Of a DNA stretch of 64,000 nucleotides, positions 10,940 to 21,657 are shown piece after piece. Position 1 is the first letter of the stretch. The number at the start of each line of letters is the position of its first letter. Position numbers and translations under genes: made by a program. A model generated the notes under the pieces. It worked only from the letters and a program-made list of their open reading frames with translations, did no database searches and had not been told where the DNA came from. This stretch comes from Heterodera schachtii (taxonomy: Eukaryota > Nematoda > Chromadorea > Rhabditida > Heteroderidae): positions 496,001 to 560,000 of the forward strand of contig SIJG01000042.1 in the NCBI GenBank assembly GCA_023374025.1, in the 5' to 3' direction.

Positions 10940-11560
10940 GGACCGTGCTGGGCTTTCCCCTGTTGTTCAATGATGTCCCCAGCAGAGACTGAGGCACTCG
11001 TTATAAAACGTAGTGCATGCACCTTTGGAAAGCATTTGAAAGATGGCGGAGGTGGTCAGATTCTACACGGACATTGATTACTTTTGAACACTAATGAACG
11101 ACTATAACGATGCTGATGTGATAAATAGATAAAATGGGCTCTCGAAAGTGATAGATGCAACAAACAGACAAATTGAACGAAGAAAAATAGTTTGGGGAGG
11201 GGGGCTGGTGACATACATGGACAAAGGTGGGAGTCCGAAATTGTCTTTACGAAATACCCCCCCCCCCCCCCCCCCCTCACAGGCCCAAATTTTACGAAGC
11301 ACAAAAATTTTTCTGATGACATTCCTTTTTGCCTTTCAAACCACTTTTTTGCCGCGTGTTTTTTTCTAAAAACTTGGGGAACGGGGCGGCGGGGGAGGGG
11401 GAGGGGGAGGGGGGGGGTCCTGCGGTGCCGATAAGCGCCGCCGTGAAAATTTTTTGCCCTAGGAGAGGCTTAAGAGGAGCGCGGGGATATTGGTCAGCTC
11501 ATTCAAATTGCCAGCAACCCACTCCGATTGGATTTTGTACGGGATGGCAGGGATTCATTC
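10940..11560. other. No gene; fragment of hairpin-module repeat
   Basis: Around 11330-11450 the sequence resembles the interior of the family 1 element (ACCACTTTTTTGCCGC..., then GCGGTGCCGATAAGCGCCGC at 11421-11440) but has no intact ends. G-rich GGGGGA repeats lie at 11389-11417. The remainder shows nothing I can support. Confidence 0.5.
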
Positions 11561-11564
11561 ATTT

Positions 11565-11816
11565 TCAAATTCGCTTTTTATTGATTGATTTATTTCCTTT
11601 CTTTCCGTAACTGTCCCCTTTCGGGCCGTACTCCATCTTTTCACCGTATCCCCCACCGTATCCGTAAGTTGCGCCTCCTTTCAGTTGCTTTTCGCTGTTT
11701 GTCACAACTGAAATTAAAATAAAGTCATAAAATGGGAGACAAATAAAAAGGATCCAAAAACAAACACCAAAATGGAAGGTCAAGGTCACAAACGTAATCT
11801 GCCAAATAATGAACAA
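11565..11816 (-). CDS. Possible small Gly/Tyr/Lys-rich secreted or membrane protein
   Basis: A minus-strand open frame has a hydrophobic N-terminus (about 36 residues) followed by a polar tail with GGATYGYGGGYGEKMEYG and ending in NKSINKKRI. A splice acceptor (TTTAATTTCAG) before the polar tail suggests this could instead be the last exon of a spliced gene whose upstream exons I cannot find. Short Gly/Tyr-rich secreted proteins are common in nematodes, but no family match is claimed. Confidence 0.28.
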   Translation of the reverse strand: MFIIWQITFVTLTFHFGVCFWILFICLPFYDFILISVVTNSEKQLKGGATYGYGGGYGEKMEYGPKGDSYGKKGNKSINKKRI

Positions 11817-11930
11817 TTAATTAATTACGCCGGAGGGGGAATAATCGGTGCCAAAAGTTTGAAAAATTTAATTTAATTATAAAAATTCATTTTCATAAAT
11901 AATTGATTTTTTATTTTACCTGCTTTGCAC

Positions 11931-12060
11931 CAGTGATGCCAACCCGAACCCGAAACCCGAGACCCGAAACCCGAGGTTTTTCTCGACCCGAAACCCGAAC
12001 CCGAAATTTTTCGAGTGCCCGACCCGAAACCCGAACCCGAAATTTTTCTCAACCCGCGGC
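11931..12060. repeat. Solo hAT-like end with CCCGAA repeats
   Basis: Starts CAGTGATGCCAACCCGAACC and continues as iterated ACCCGAA/ACCCGAG units. The start looks like a hAT-type terminus with subterminal repeats, but no opposite end or target duplication was found. Confidence 0.45.
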
Positions 12061-12320
12061 ATAGGCAAAAAAATATGCACCGGTAAGAATGGGGATCTGG
12101 GTGAGAAAAGACAAGGAAATTGTTGGAGAAGGAAATTTTTGAGAAAAAATAATTCATTTATTTCTTTTACAGCATGTGTTCAAATTCAAATGTGGTGTAA
12201 TGGCTATACCTTTAGCCTTTCTTTATTTTTCGCTCGGGTTCAATTCCCCACTGGTATAGAATATTTTTTACATTTTCTTTACATTATTTCAATTGAAATT
12301 AAATTAATAAAAATATTTAA

Positions 12321-15300
12321 TTCAATAAACATACATTTCAATTTTTTTGGAAAGTTTCCACAGCACCAGTGAACAATTAATAGCAAGATTTGTTCTCGAA
12401 AGTTAACGGGCATTTGCGCAAGCACTTTCTAAACGTTTGAATAATGGACACATAATATTTACGGCTAAAAGGTACCAAAAAGTGCTTACTGGGTCTCATA
12501 AATGATGATTCGAATTTCCAACACCCATGAGCTCCAGTGATGTACCGTTGCTTATTATAATATGCAGATATTCCGCAATCAATTCCTTCAATAAACATAC
12601 ATGTCAATTTTTTTGGAAAGTTTCCACAGCACCAGTGAACAATTAATAGCAAGATTTGTTCCTCGAAAGTTAACGGGCATTTGCGCAAGCACTTTCTAAA
12701 CGTTTGAATAATGGACACATAATATTTACGGCTAAAAGGTACCAAAAAGTGCGTACTGGGTCTCATAAATGATGATTCGAATTTCCAACACCCATGAGCT
12801 CCAGTGATGTACCGTTGCTTATTATAATATGCAGATATTCCGCAATCAATTCCTTCAATAAACATACATTTCAATTTTTTTGGAAAGTTTCCACAGCACC
12901 AGTGAACAATTAATAGCAAGATTTGTTCTCGAAAGTTAACGGGCATTTGCGCAAGCACTTTCTAAACGTTTGAATAATGGACACATAATATTTACGGCTA
13001 AAAGGTACCAAAAAGTGCTTACTGGGTCTCATAAATGATGATTCGAATTTCCAACACCCATGAGCTCCAGTGATGTACCGTTGCTTATTATAATATGCAG
13101 ATATTCCGCAATCAATTCCTTCAATAAACATACATGTCAATTTTTTTGGAAAGTTTCCACAGCACCAGTGAACAATTAATAGCAAGATTTGTTCTCGAAA
13201 GTTAACGGGCATTTGCGCAAGCACTTTCTAAACGTTTGAATAATGGACACATAATATTTACGGCTAAAAGGTACCAAAAAGTGCGTACTAGGTCTCATAA
13301 ATGATGATTCGAATTTCCAACACCCATGAGCTCCAGTGATGTACCGTTGCTTATTATAATATGCAGATATTCCGCAATCAATTCCTTCAATAAACATACA
13401 TGTCAATTTTTTTGGAAAGTTTCCACAGCACCAGTGAACAATTAATAGCAAGATTTGTTCTTGAAAGTTAACGGGCCTTTATAAACGTTTGAATAATGGA
13501 CACATAATATTTACGGCTAAAAGGTACCAAAAAGTGCGTACTAGGTCTCATAAATGATGATTCGAATTCCAACACCCATGAGCTCCAGTGATGTACCGTT
13601 GCTTATTATAATATGCAGATATTCCGCAATCAATTCCTTCAATAAACATACATTTCAATTTTTTTGGAAAGCTTCCACAGCACCAGTGAACAATTAATAG
13701 CAAGATTTGTTCTCGAAAGTTAACGGGCATTTGCGCAAGCACTTTCTAAACGCTTGAATAATGGACACATAATATTTACGGCTAAAAGGTACCAAAAAGT
13801 GCGTACTAGGTCTCATAAATGATGATTCGAATTTCCAACACCCATGAGCTCCAGTGATGTACCGTTGCTTATTATAATATGCAGATATTCCGCAATCAAT
13901 TCCTTCAATAAACATACATGTCAATTTTTTTGGAAAGTTTCCACAGCACCAGTGAACAATTAATAGCAAGATTTGTTCTCGAAAGTTAACGGGCATTTGC
14001 GCAAGCACTTTCTAAACGTTTGAATAATGGACACATAATATTTACGGCTAAAAGGTACCAAAAAGTGCGTACTAGGTCTCATAAATGATGATTCGAATTT
14101 CCAACACCCATGAGCTCCAGTGATGTACCGTTGCTTATTATAATATGCAGATATTCCGCAATCAATTCATTCAATAAACATACATTTCAATTTTTTGGAA
14201 AGTTTCCACAGCACCAGTGAACAATTAATAGCAAGATTTGTTCTTGAAAGTTAACGGGGTTTGCGCAAGCACTTTCTAAACGTTTGAATAATGGACACAT
14301 AATATTTACGGCTAAAAGGTACCAAAAAGTGCGTACTAGGTCTCATAAATGATGATTCGAATTCCAACACCCATGAGCTCCAGTGATGTACCGTTGCTTA
14401 TTATAATATGCAGATATTCCGCAATCAATTCCTTCAATAAACATACATTTCAATTTTTTTGGAAAGTTTCCACAGCACCAGTGAACAATTAATAGCAAGA
14501 TTTGTTCTTGAAAGTTAACGGGCGTTTGCGCAAGCACTTTCTAAACGTTTGAATAATGGACACATAATATTTACGGCTAAAAGGTACCAAAAAGTGCGTA
14601 CTAGGTCTCATAAATGATGATTCGAATTTCCAACACCCATGAGCTCCAGTGATGTACCGTTGCTTATTATAATATGCAGATATTCCGCAATCAATTCCTT
14701 CAATAAACATACATGTCAATTTTTTTGGAAAGTTTCCACAGCACCAGTGAACAATTAATAGCAAGATTTGTTCTCGAAAGTTAACGGGCATTTGCGCAAG
14801 CACTTTCTAAACGTTTGAATAATGGACACATAATATTTACGGCTAAAAGGTACCAAAAAGTGCGTACTGGGTCTCATAAATGATGATTCGAATTTCCAAC
14901 ACCCATGAGCTCCAGTGATGTACCGTTGCTTATTATAATATGCAGATATTCCGCAATCAATTCCTTCAATAAACATACATGTCAATTTTTTTGGAAAGTT
15001 TCCACAGCACCAGTGAACAATTAATAGCAAGATTTGTTCTCGAAAGTTAACGGGCATTTGCGCAAGCACTTTCTAAACGTTTGAATAATGGACACATAAT
15101 ATTTACGGCTAAAAGGTACCAAAAAGTGCGTACTAGGTCTCATAAATGATGATTCGAATTTCCAACACCCATGAGCTCCAGTGATGTACCGTTGCTTATT
15201 ATAATATGCAGATATTCCGCAATCAATTCCTTCAATAAACATACATGTCAATTTTTTTGGAAAGTTTCCACAGCACCAGTGAACAATTAATAGCAAGATT

Positions 15301-16904
15301 TGTTCTCGAAAGTTAACGGGCATTTGCGCAAGCACTTTCTAAACGTTTGAATAATGGACACATAATATTTACGGCTAAAAGGTACCAAAAAGTGCGTACT
15401 AGGTCTCATAAATGATGATTCGAATTTCCAACACCCATGAGCTCCAGTGATGTACCGTTGCTTATTATAATATGCAGATATTCCGCAATCAATTCCTTCA
15501 ATAAACATACATGTCAATTTTTTGGAAAGTTTCCACAGCACCAGTGAACAATTAATAGCAAGATTTGTTCTTGAAAGTTAACGGGCCTTTATAAACGTTT
15601 GAATAATGGACACATAATATTTACGGCTAAAAGGTACCAAAAAGTGCGTACTAGGTCTCATAAATGATGATTCGAATTCCAACACCCATGAGCTCCAGTG
15701 ATGTACCGTTGCTTATTATAATATGCAGATATTCCGCAATCAATTCCTTCAATAAACATACATGTCAATTTTTTTGGAAAGTTTCCACAGCACCAGTGAA
15801 CAATTAATAGCAAGATTTGTTCTCGAAAGTTAACGGGCATTTGCGCAAGCACTTTCTAAACGTTTGAATAATGGACACATAATATTTACGGCTAAAAGGT
15901 ACCAAAAAGTGCTTACTGGGTCTCATAAATGATGATTCGAATTTCCAACACCCATGAGCTCCAGTGATGTACCGTTGCTTATTATAATATGCAGATATTC
16001 CGCAATCAATTCCTTCAATAAACATACATGTCAATTTTTTTGGAAAGTTTCCACAGCACCAGTGAACAATTAATAGCAAGATTTGTTCTCGAAAGTTAAC
16101 GGGCATTTGCGCAAGCACTTTCTAAACGTTTGAATAATGGACACATAATATTTACGGCTAAAAGGTACCAAAAAGTGCGTACTGGGTCTCATAAATGATG
16201 ATTCGAATTTCCAACACCCATGAGCTCCAGTGATGTACCGTTGCTTATTATAATATGCAGATATTCCGCAATCAATTCCTTCAATAAACATACATGTCAA
16301 TTTTTTTGGAAAGTTTCCACAGCACCAGTGAACAATTAATAGCAAGATTTGTTCTCGAAAGTTAACGGGCATTTGCGCAAGCACTTTCTAAACGTTTGAA
16401 TAATGGACACATAATATTTACGGCTAAAAGGTACCAAAAAGTGCGTACTGGGTCTCATAAATGATGATTCGAATTTCCAACACCCATGAGCTCCAGTGAT
16501 GTACCGTTGCTTATTATAATATGCAGATATTCCGCAATCAATTCCTTCAATAAACATACATGTCAATTTTTTTGGAAAGTTTCCACAGCACCAGTGAACA
16601 ATTAATAGCAAGATTTGTTCTCGAAAGTTAACGGGCATTTGCGCAAGCACTTTCTAAACGTTTGAATAATGGACACATAATATTTACGGCTAAAAGGTAC
16701 CAAAAAGTGCGTACTGGGTCTCATAAATGATGATTCGAATTTCCAACACCCATGAGCTCCAGTGTTGTACCGTTGCTTATTATAATATACAGATTGCTTA
16801 TTATAATATGCAGATATTCCGCAATCAATTCCTTCAATAAACATACATGTCAATTTTTTTCCACAGCACCAGTGAACAATTAATAGCAAGATTTGTTCTC
16901 GAAA
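12321..16904. repeat. 266-bp satellite array, about 17 units
   Basis: Tandem units beginning TTCAATAAACATACAT and passing through CACAGCACCAGTGAACAATT. Spacing is 266 bp for most units; a few are 253 or 267 bp. Units are nearly identical. On the minus strand each unit carries an open frame of 104 codons that runs 49 bases into the next unit. Because 266 is not a multiple of three, neighbouring frames do not join, except where a one-base insertion at 12661 makes a 193-codon frame. Most base differences between units change the residue, so the frame does not look selected. The last unit has a 21-bp internal duplication near 16790. Confidence 0.95.
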
Positions 16905-16924
16905 ACTTTAAACAAAAAAAATAT

Positions 16925-17390
16925 GGTAATACTACCGATGGTAGGACCCCTTTTTGAAAAAATCATTTTAACTTTGTAGAAGTCACTAAAAGTTACGTTT
17001 CTAAGGGTTTTCGGGGTCGCTGAACTCGAATCTGACATTCATTTTGACCAATTTCGAATCCCGGACCCGAATTCGAACAAAAGGTCGAAAATCTAAAATT
17101 TCAAAATTTTCAATTTCGTTAGGTCCTGCATAGAATGAATTATTTTAATTGTTAGAATAGTTTTAGACTAAATTTTGCATGTTTTATTCATTTATGAACA
17201 AAATTGAAATTTTTGAAAATTTAGATTTTCGACTTTTTGTTCGAATTCGGGTCCGGGATTCGAAATTTGTCAAAATGAATGTCAGATTCGTGTTCAGCGA
17301 CCCCGAAAACCCTTAGAAAAATATTTTCAGTGACTTTTCGTAAGTTAAATATTTTTTCAAAAAAGGGGTCCTACCATCGGTAGTATTACC
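16925..17390. mobile_element. Palindromic MITE, 8-bp target duplication
   Basis: 466 bp. Long inverted arms start GGTAATACTACCGATGGTAG. Flanked by AAAAATAT on both sides (16917-16924 and 17391-17398), although this sequence is AT-rich enough to be partly chance. A degraded relative lies at 35010-35190, inside an intron of the APC10 gene. Confidence 0.8.
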
Positions 17391-17498
17391 AAAAATATTT
17401 GTCGCGTACCAACTGCACTAGTACCTGCATAAGTACCAAATCCTCACTCTAGGTCATTCATTTGCTTTTCTCATTTTTTAGATTTGCGTATAAAGTTA

Positions 17499-20400
17499 AT
17501 GGATCAAAATTCTTCAACGGATAAAAACGTTAAGTCCGATCCCATCGCTCTGTTGCGGTTAGTCAATTTTGCTTTAGTTTATTACACCAAAATTTCAGCT
17601 TAACCAAACATCTTATCAAGGACTTATCAAAGGAACATTCTAATATTACCGACGTTGAGGAAATACTTTTAAAAGGAAATATTACTGACTTGCGACAAAA
17701 GTGAGTAATTCGCTCGTCACTTAATTCTAATTTCGTGAACGCGCGGTTCAGTGAGATTTTTCGCTGGTCAGCTTTTCGGATATTCCTTTTTGGATCGGGG
17801 GCCACGCATTCACATTTTTTAAAAAAGCCAATAAAGAGCGCGTTGAAAACCGCATAAATTATCATATTAAATTTATACCAAATTGCGCATAAATTTTCTG
17901 GTGGCCACTCTTTTATTGCTCTTTCATTCCCCATTCTACCTATCAAAAATGGCCACAAATTTTATTTCCATACCAAAATACTTCCTATGAAATGCTAAAT
18001 TGTTGCTGTTCACATGTTTTTGTTAGTTTTTTTGAATATTCAGGCGTTCTTTGTTGATTTAAAAAAAAATAAATGTGTGGCCCTCAAACAGAAAGGTACT
18101 TTTTTGGTTAAGCATACCTTAAATAGGGGGGGGGGGGAGTCGGCCCCCCTGTCTTCGTTCGTATGAGGGGTCAAAAGAGGGGGGGGGGGGACTTCGTATT
18201 GGTTGGGACAAAAATGTAGGGAACGGTCGGAGACGAAGTGGATAAGAAGAGTGACTTCGTTAAGGCGAAGAGAATTTAACATTTTTTAAAATTTAGTCAA
18301 TTCGTTCAAATATTCAAAAAAAAAAACGAAATTGAGTAACATTTCGTATTTACAAAAACCTAAATTTTCCCCAAAAAAGACTCAAAATCGCAAAATTTGC
18401 TAATTTTTTGGTGTAAATCTGTTAACAAATCGCACTCAAATTTTCAAAAAATTTCCCGGCGGCGCCTATCGCACCGCCGGACTCCCCCCCCCCCCCCCTC
18501 CCCTTCCCCCCTGGACTTCGTTCGTATGGAGTCGGGTCGACGCCCCCCTCCCCTACTATTTAAGGTATGTGGTTAAGTGAACTCTAAAACTTCGTTGAAG
18601 TATCTTTTCATGGCTCTAGTGCACTTTATGAGTCCAATTCACTTTTATGAGTCCAATCAATTGACAATACCTGGTTTTTATACAGTAACTTTGTTCATGT
18701 TTGAACAAACCCTATCTTTTTGGTATCACTCGAAAGCACAAAGTCTAACGAAGCTAAAATATATAAAATCTCAACGTTTAGGCAATTACGAAAAAAGTTT
18801 CTGGTTAATTAAGTAATTGTTGATTATTTTGGTTTGTAACTTTCTTGAAATGTTAAAATTCTCTTGTTTTCTCGTATTACTACATTATTCAGACTTTGTG
18901 CTTTCGAATGCTACCAAAAAGATGTTAAAACATAAACAAAGTTATTGTATAAAAACCAGGTATTGTCAATTGATTGGACTCATAAATGTGAATTGGACTC
19001 ATAAAACTCGATTGGACTCATAAAGTGCACTAGAGCCCTTTTCATTTATGTCTTAAAAATTGGGAGCAACCATTTTTATCCTTTTTCTGCATTTGTGCAG
19101 TGTCAAAAGTGTGATTAATTGGCCCATTTACAATGCATTTACTTTAGAATTCGTGATGCTTGTCTGAACCTCCTTCAACACGATAAATTTCGACGCGAAT
19201 CCATCGACATAATGTGGACCAATTGTTTTTATGAACCCATTCGTTTGTACAAATCTGTCGGTGACTTGGATGAAGAGGACCGTTTGCATATTAAGCAGTT
19301 TATATCAGCGAGCATTTCGTCGATTTCTTTGCTTCTCGACCAATTCGTGGACATTCGCCCGACTCTTTTCACCCATTTGGGAGACCTGCACAGATATTCC
19401 TATACAACTGTTGAGCAAAATATACAACATTTAACAGCAGCTGCCGAATGTTACAAAAAAGCGCTGAGATTGGACCCCAAAAACGGACATCCGTTCAATC
19501 AGTTGGCATTGCTGTTGAAGGAACACAATTTGGAGCATTCGCTTTTGCTGTTTCTTCGTGCTTGCATTGTGCCAAAGCCTTTCTCTCATGCTTTAAAGAA
19601 TTTGCGTGCACTTAAGAAAAATAAATTTGAGCACAATTCGTCTCTTTCTCTGTTTAATCTTGTTGACATTCTGATCTACGATTTTGGGCAAGTTTAATTT
19701 GTTTTTTTATGTTTAAGTATTTTGATAATTTTAGACGAGTTTCGTTCGAAGATGAGCGAAAACGTTTTGATGGACTTTTTGAGGAACTTTTAAAGCAATC
19801 CCACCATCTTTCTGCTGTTAGACTCATTCATTCGTTCGCATTGGCTTCAATTTACACTTTATTGAACGAAGGTGTGCACTCAATTAATTTGTTTTAACTT
19901 TTAAACAAAAATTAAGAGGACGACGAGAAATTCCGATGTTCCATTTCTTTTCTTTTTCGCAAATGGGCTTTATTATTGGTTGAAGTTGAGAAGCACTTAG
20001 AAGAGCACACTTTAAAAGAAGATGAACAGCAACTCGCAAAAAAACGTCGCCAGAAGAGAAAGTCTTCGTCTTCCAGTGAATCGTCCGAGGAAAATATGGA
20101 ATTCAAAAACGGAACTGCGGGGGAAGAGTCACAAATTGGCGCCGATTTTGCCTGGGTGTTACTCTCTTCAATTTTTGAATTTTTGAACTTCACGGATGGA
20201 CGATTTACTGGCAGAAAACTGTCTGTTTCTCTCAAATTTGTGAGTTTTAAAAATGATTTTTCTAATCAAACAAATTTTTTTAGCAATTCCAAAATTTGCT
20301 CAAAACTTTAGTCGATATACTCAATGAATTGTTGCCAAAATTGAGCGCAAAAATGCAAAAAAATGATGACAATGAAATGGAAACGATGGAACAAATTGCC

Positions 20401-21327
20401 GAATGGTCCATAAATGGGCCATTTACTGAAGGCAATGAAGAAGAACAGTGCGAAATTGCTGCCAGTTTTATTCGCCATGTCTTCAAAAAACAAAAATTCC
20501 CTATCGTTTTTGACAAATTCTTTCAAATGAGCAGCAATTTGATGGAAGAAAAAGAGCTCAAACCGATAGAGGCGTTTTCAAAGATGCACCTTCAACACGT
20601 GACAAATGAGGTGATGGAAAGGGGTCGAACTTACATCCTTTTCAAAAGGCCATTTTGGAAACATTTTGGGAAAGTCCCTCCACCCCTCAGGGCGTCTCAT
20701 CGAAAAATTTCTTCCCATCCCTTTTTTAATTATCATCTTCTAAAATTTAACCAAAAAACAATAAATAATTCACCGAACTAATTTCAGAATGAGAAGACAA
20801 GCAAAGTTCCCGTTTATGTCGCGCCCGATTCGTCCGTTTTCCTCCACAAATTGGACCTCGTTAAACATTTGCTTCTGTCGATGAACCAAACGGTTATAAT
20901 TGCGCGCAGTGTTTTGAGCCGATTGGACAAAGTCAAAAGGGAAAATAATAATGCGAGGGAGGCGATAAGGCAAAAAGCACACGAACAACAACCAATGGGC
21001 CACTTCTGGGCTTCCCCTTCATTTAGGTGGATTCAGAATCGCATTCCCGAGGGCCGAGTTCGAATGCTTCCACACACAGGCGAAAAATTCATCAATGAGT
21101 GCCTCCAATTTGTGCGCGAAAAGGGACTATTGGACAAGAAAACATTGTTCTGTTCAATTTTGACAACTGAAGAAGCTTCCGGGGAATATGAACGGCAGAA
21201 GGAGGAAATGCGCCAATACAATTGTCAGTTTAAATTAAACAATTTTCATTTTTGGTGTTAAGCTGTGTCAGTGGAAGACATCGGAGATTTTATCACAAGA
21301 ATTGGCAGAATCAAGGCAAACACTTAA
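17499..21327 (+). CDS. smg-5: SMG-5-like nonsense-mediated decay factor
   Basis: Exons read: 17499-17557, 17599-17700, 19148-19687, 19735-19871, 19915-20239, 20284 to about 20660, 20788 to about 21224, and 21263-21327. The first half matches the EST1/SMG5-7 14-3-3-like and helical-hairpin region (FTHLGDLHRYSY, CYKKALRLDPKNGHPFNQLA). The middle is acidic and Ser/Lys-rich. The C-terminal exons match the PIN domain of SMG5 (VYVAPDSSVFLHKLDLVKHL, VIIARSVLSRLDKVKREN), ending EDIGDFITRIGRIKANT, close in pattern to human SMG5. SMG5 binds SMG7 and phosphorylated UPF1 and helps destroy mRNAs with premature stops. Only the first PIN acidic residue is evident, so the nuclease is probably inactive, as in SMG5 of other animals. 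The intron at 19688 appears to be GC-AG. The 1.4-kb second intron holds two transposons. Confidence 0.85.
18113..18569. mobile_element. hAT-like MITE in smg-5 intron 2 (first)
   Basis: 457 bp, ends CATACCTTAAATAG and inverse, exact 8-bp target duplication TGGTTAAG (18105-18112 and 18570-18577). The interior contains the hairpin module in reverse at 18457-18480, although the termini differ from those of family 1. Confidence 0.87.
18612..19037. mobile_element. Palindromic MITE in smg-5 intron 2 (second)
   Basis: 426 bp, ends GGCTCTAGTGCACTTTATGA and inverse, exact 8-bp target duplication CTTTTCAT (18604-18611 and 19038-19045). The arms contain repeats of ATGAGTCCAATCA and two copies of the GGTATCACTCGAAAGC motif in opposite orientation (18722-18737 and 18900-18915). 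Confidence 0.88.
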
Positions 21328-21657
21328 ATTTGGGGAACATAACGAATCGCTGTTTGGAATGATGCTTTATCGTCCGGTATTAGGCCTTTCATTTATAAAT
21401 CCTAATAAATTTACTTAAAATTAGTGTCGAAGTTAGCGGACCGTCATTGGGCTGCCCTACGGAAGTCAAATGAAATTTCCATAAATGCGATTTTGTTTTT
21501 CGAGACTCATTGTCAGAATGATTATTCCGAAGAATAAATTTGTTTTTCTTTTTTCGTTTAATTTGTCCTTAAAATAGCAAATTGCTTCATTAAATATCTT
21601 AAAGCATAATTCTTTTTTATTTTTTAATGAATTGTTTGATATTCTGTCATCCGTTCA

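Noticed and set aside
12377..16889. A tandem family of 104-residue genes on the minus strand
   Set aside because: Units are nearly identical, out of frame with each other, and differ mostly at residue-changing sites; read as a satellite.
12321..16904. CRISPR-like regular repeats
   Set aside because: Units are 266 bp with no short repeat/unique spacer alternation, and the genome is a nematode.
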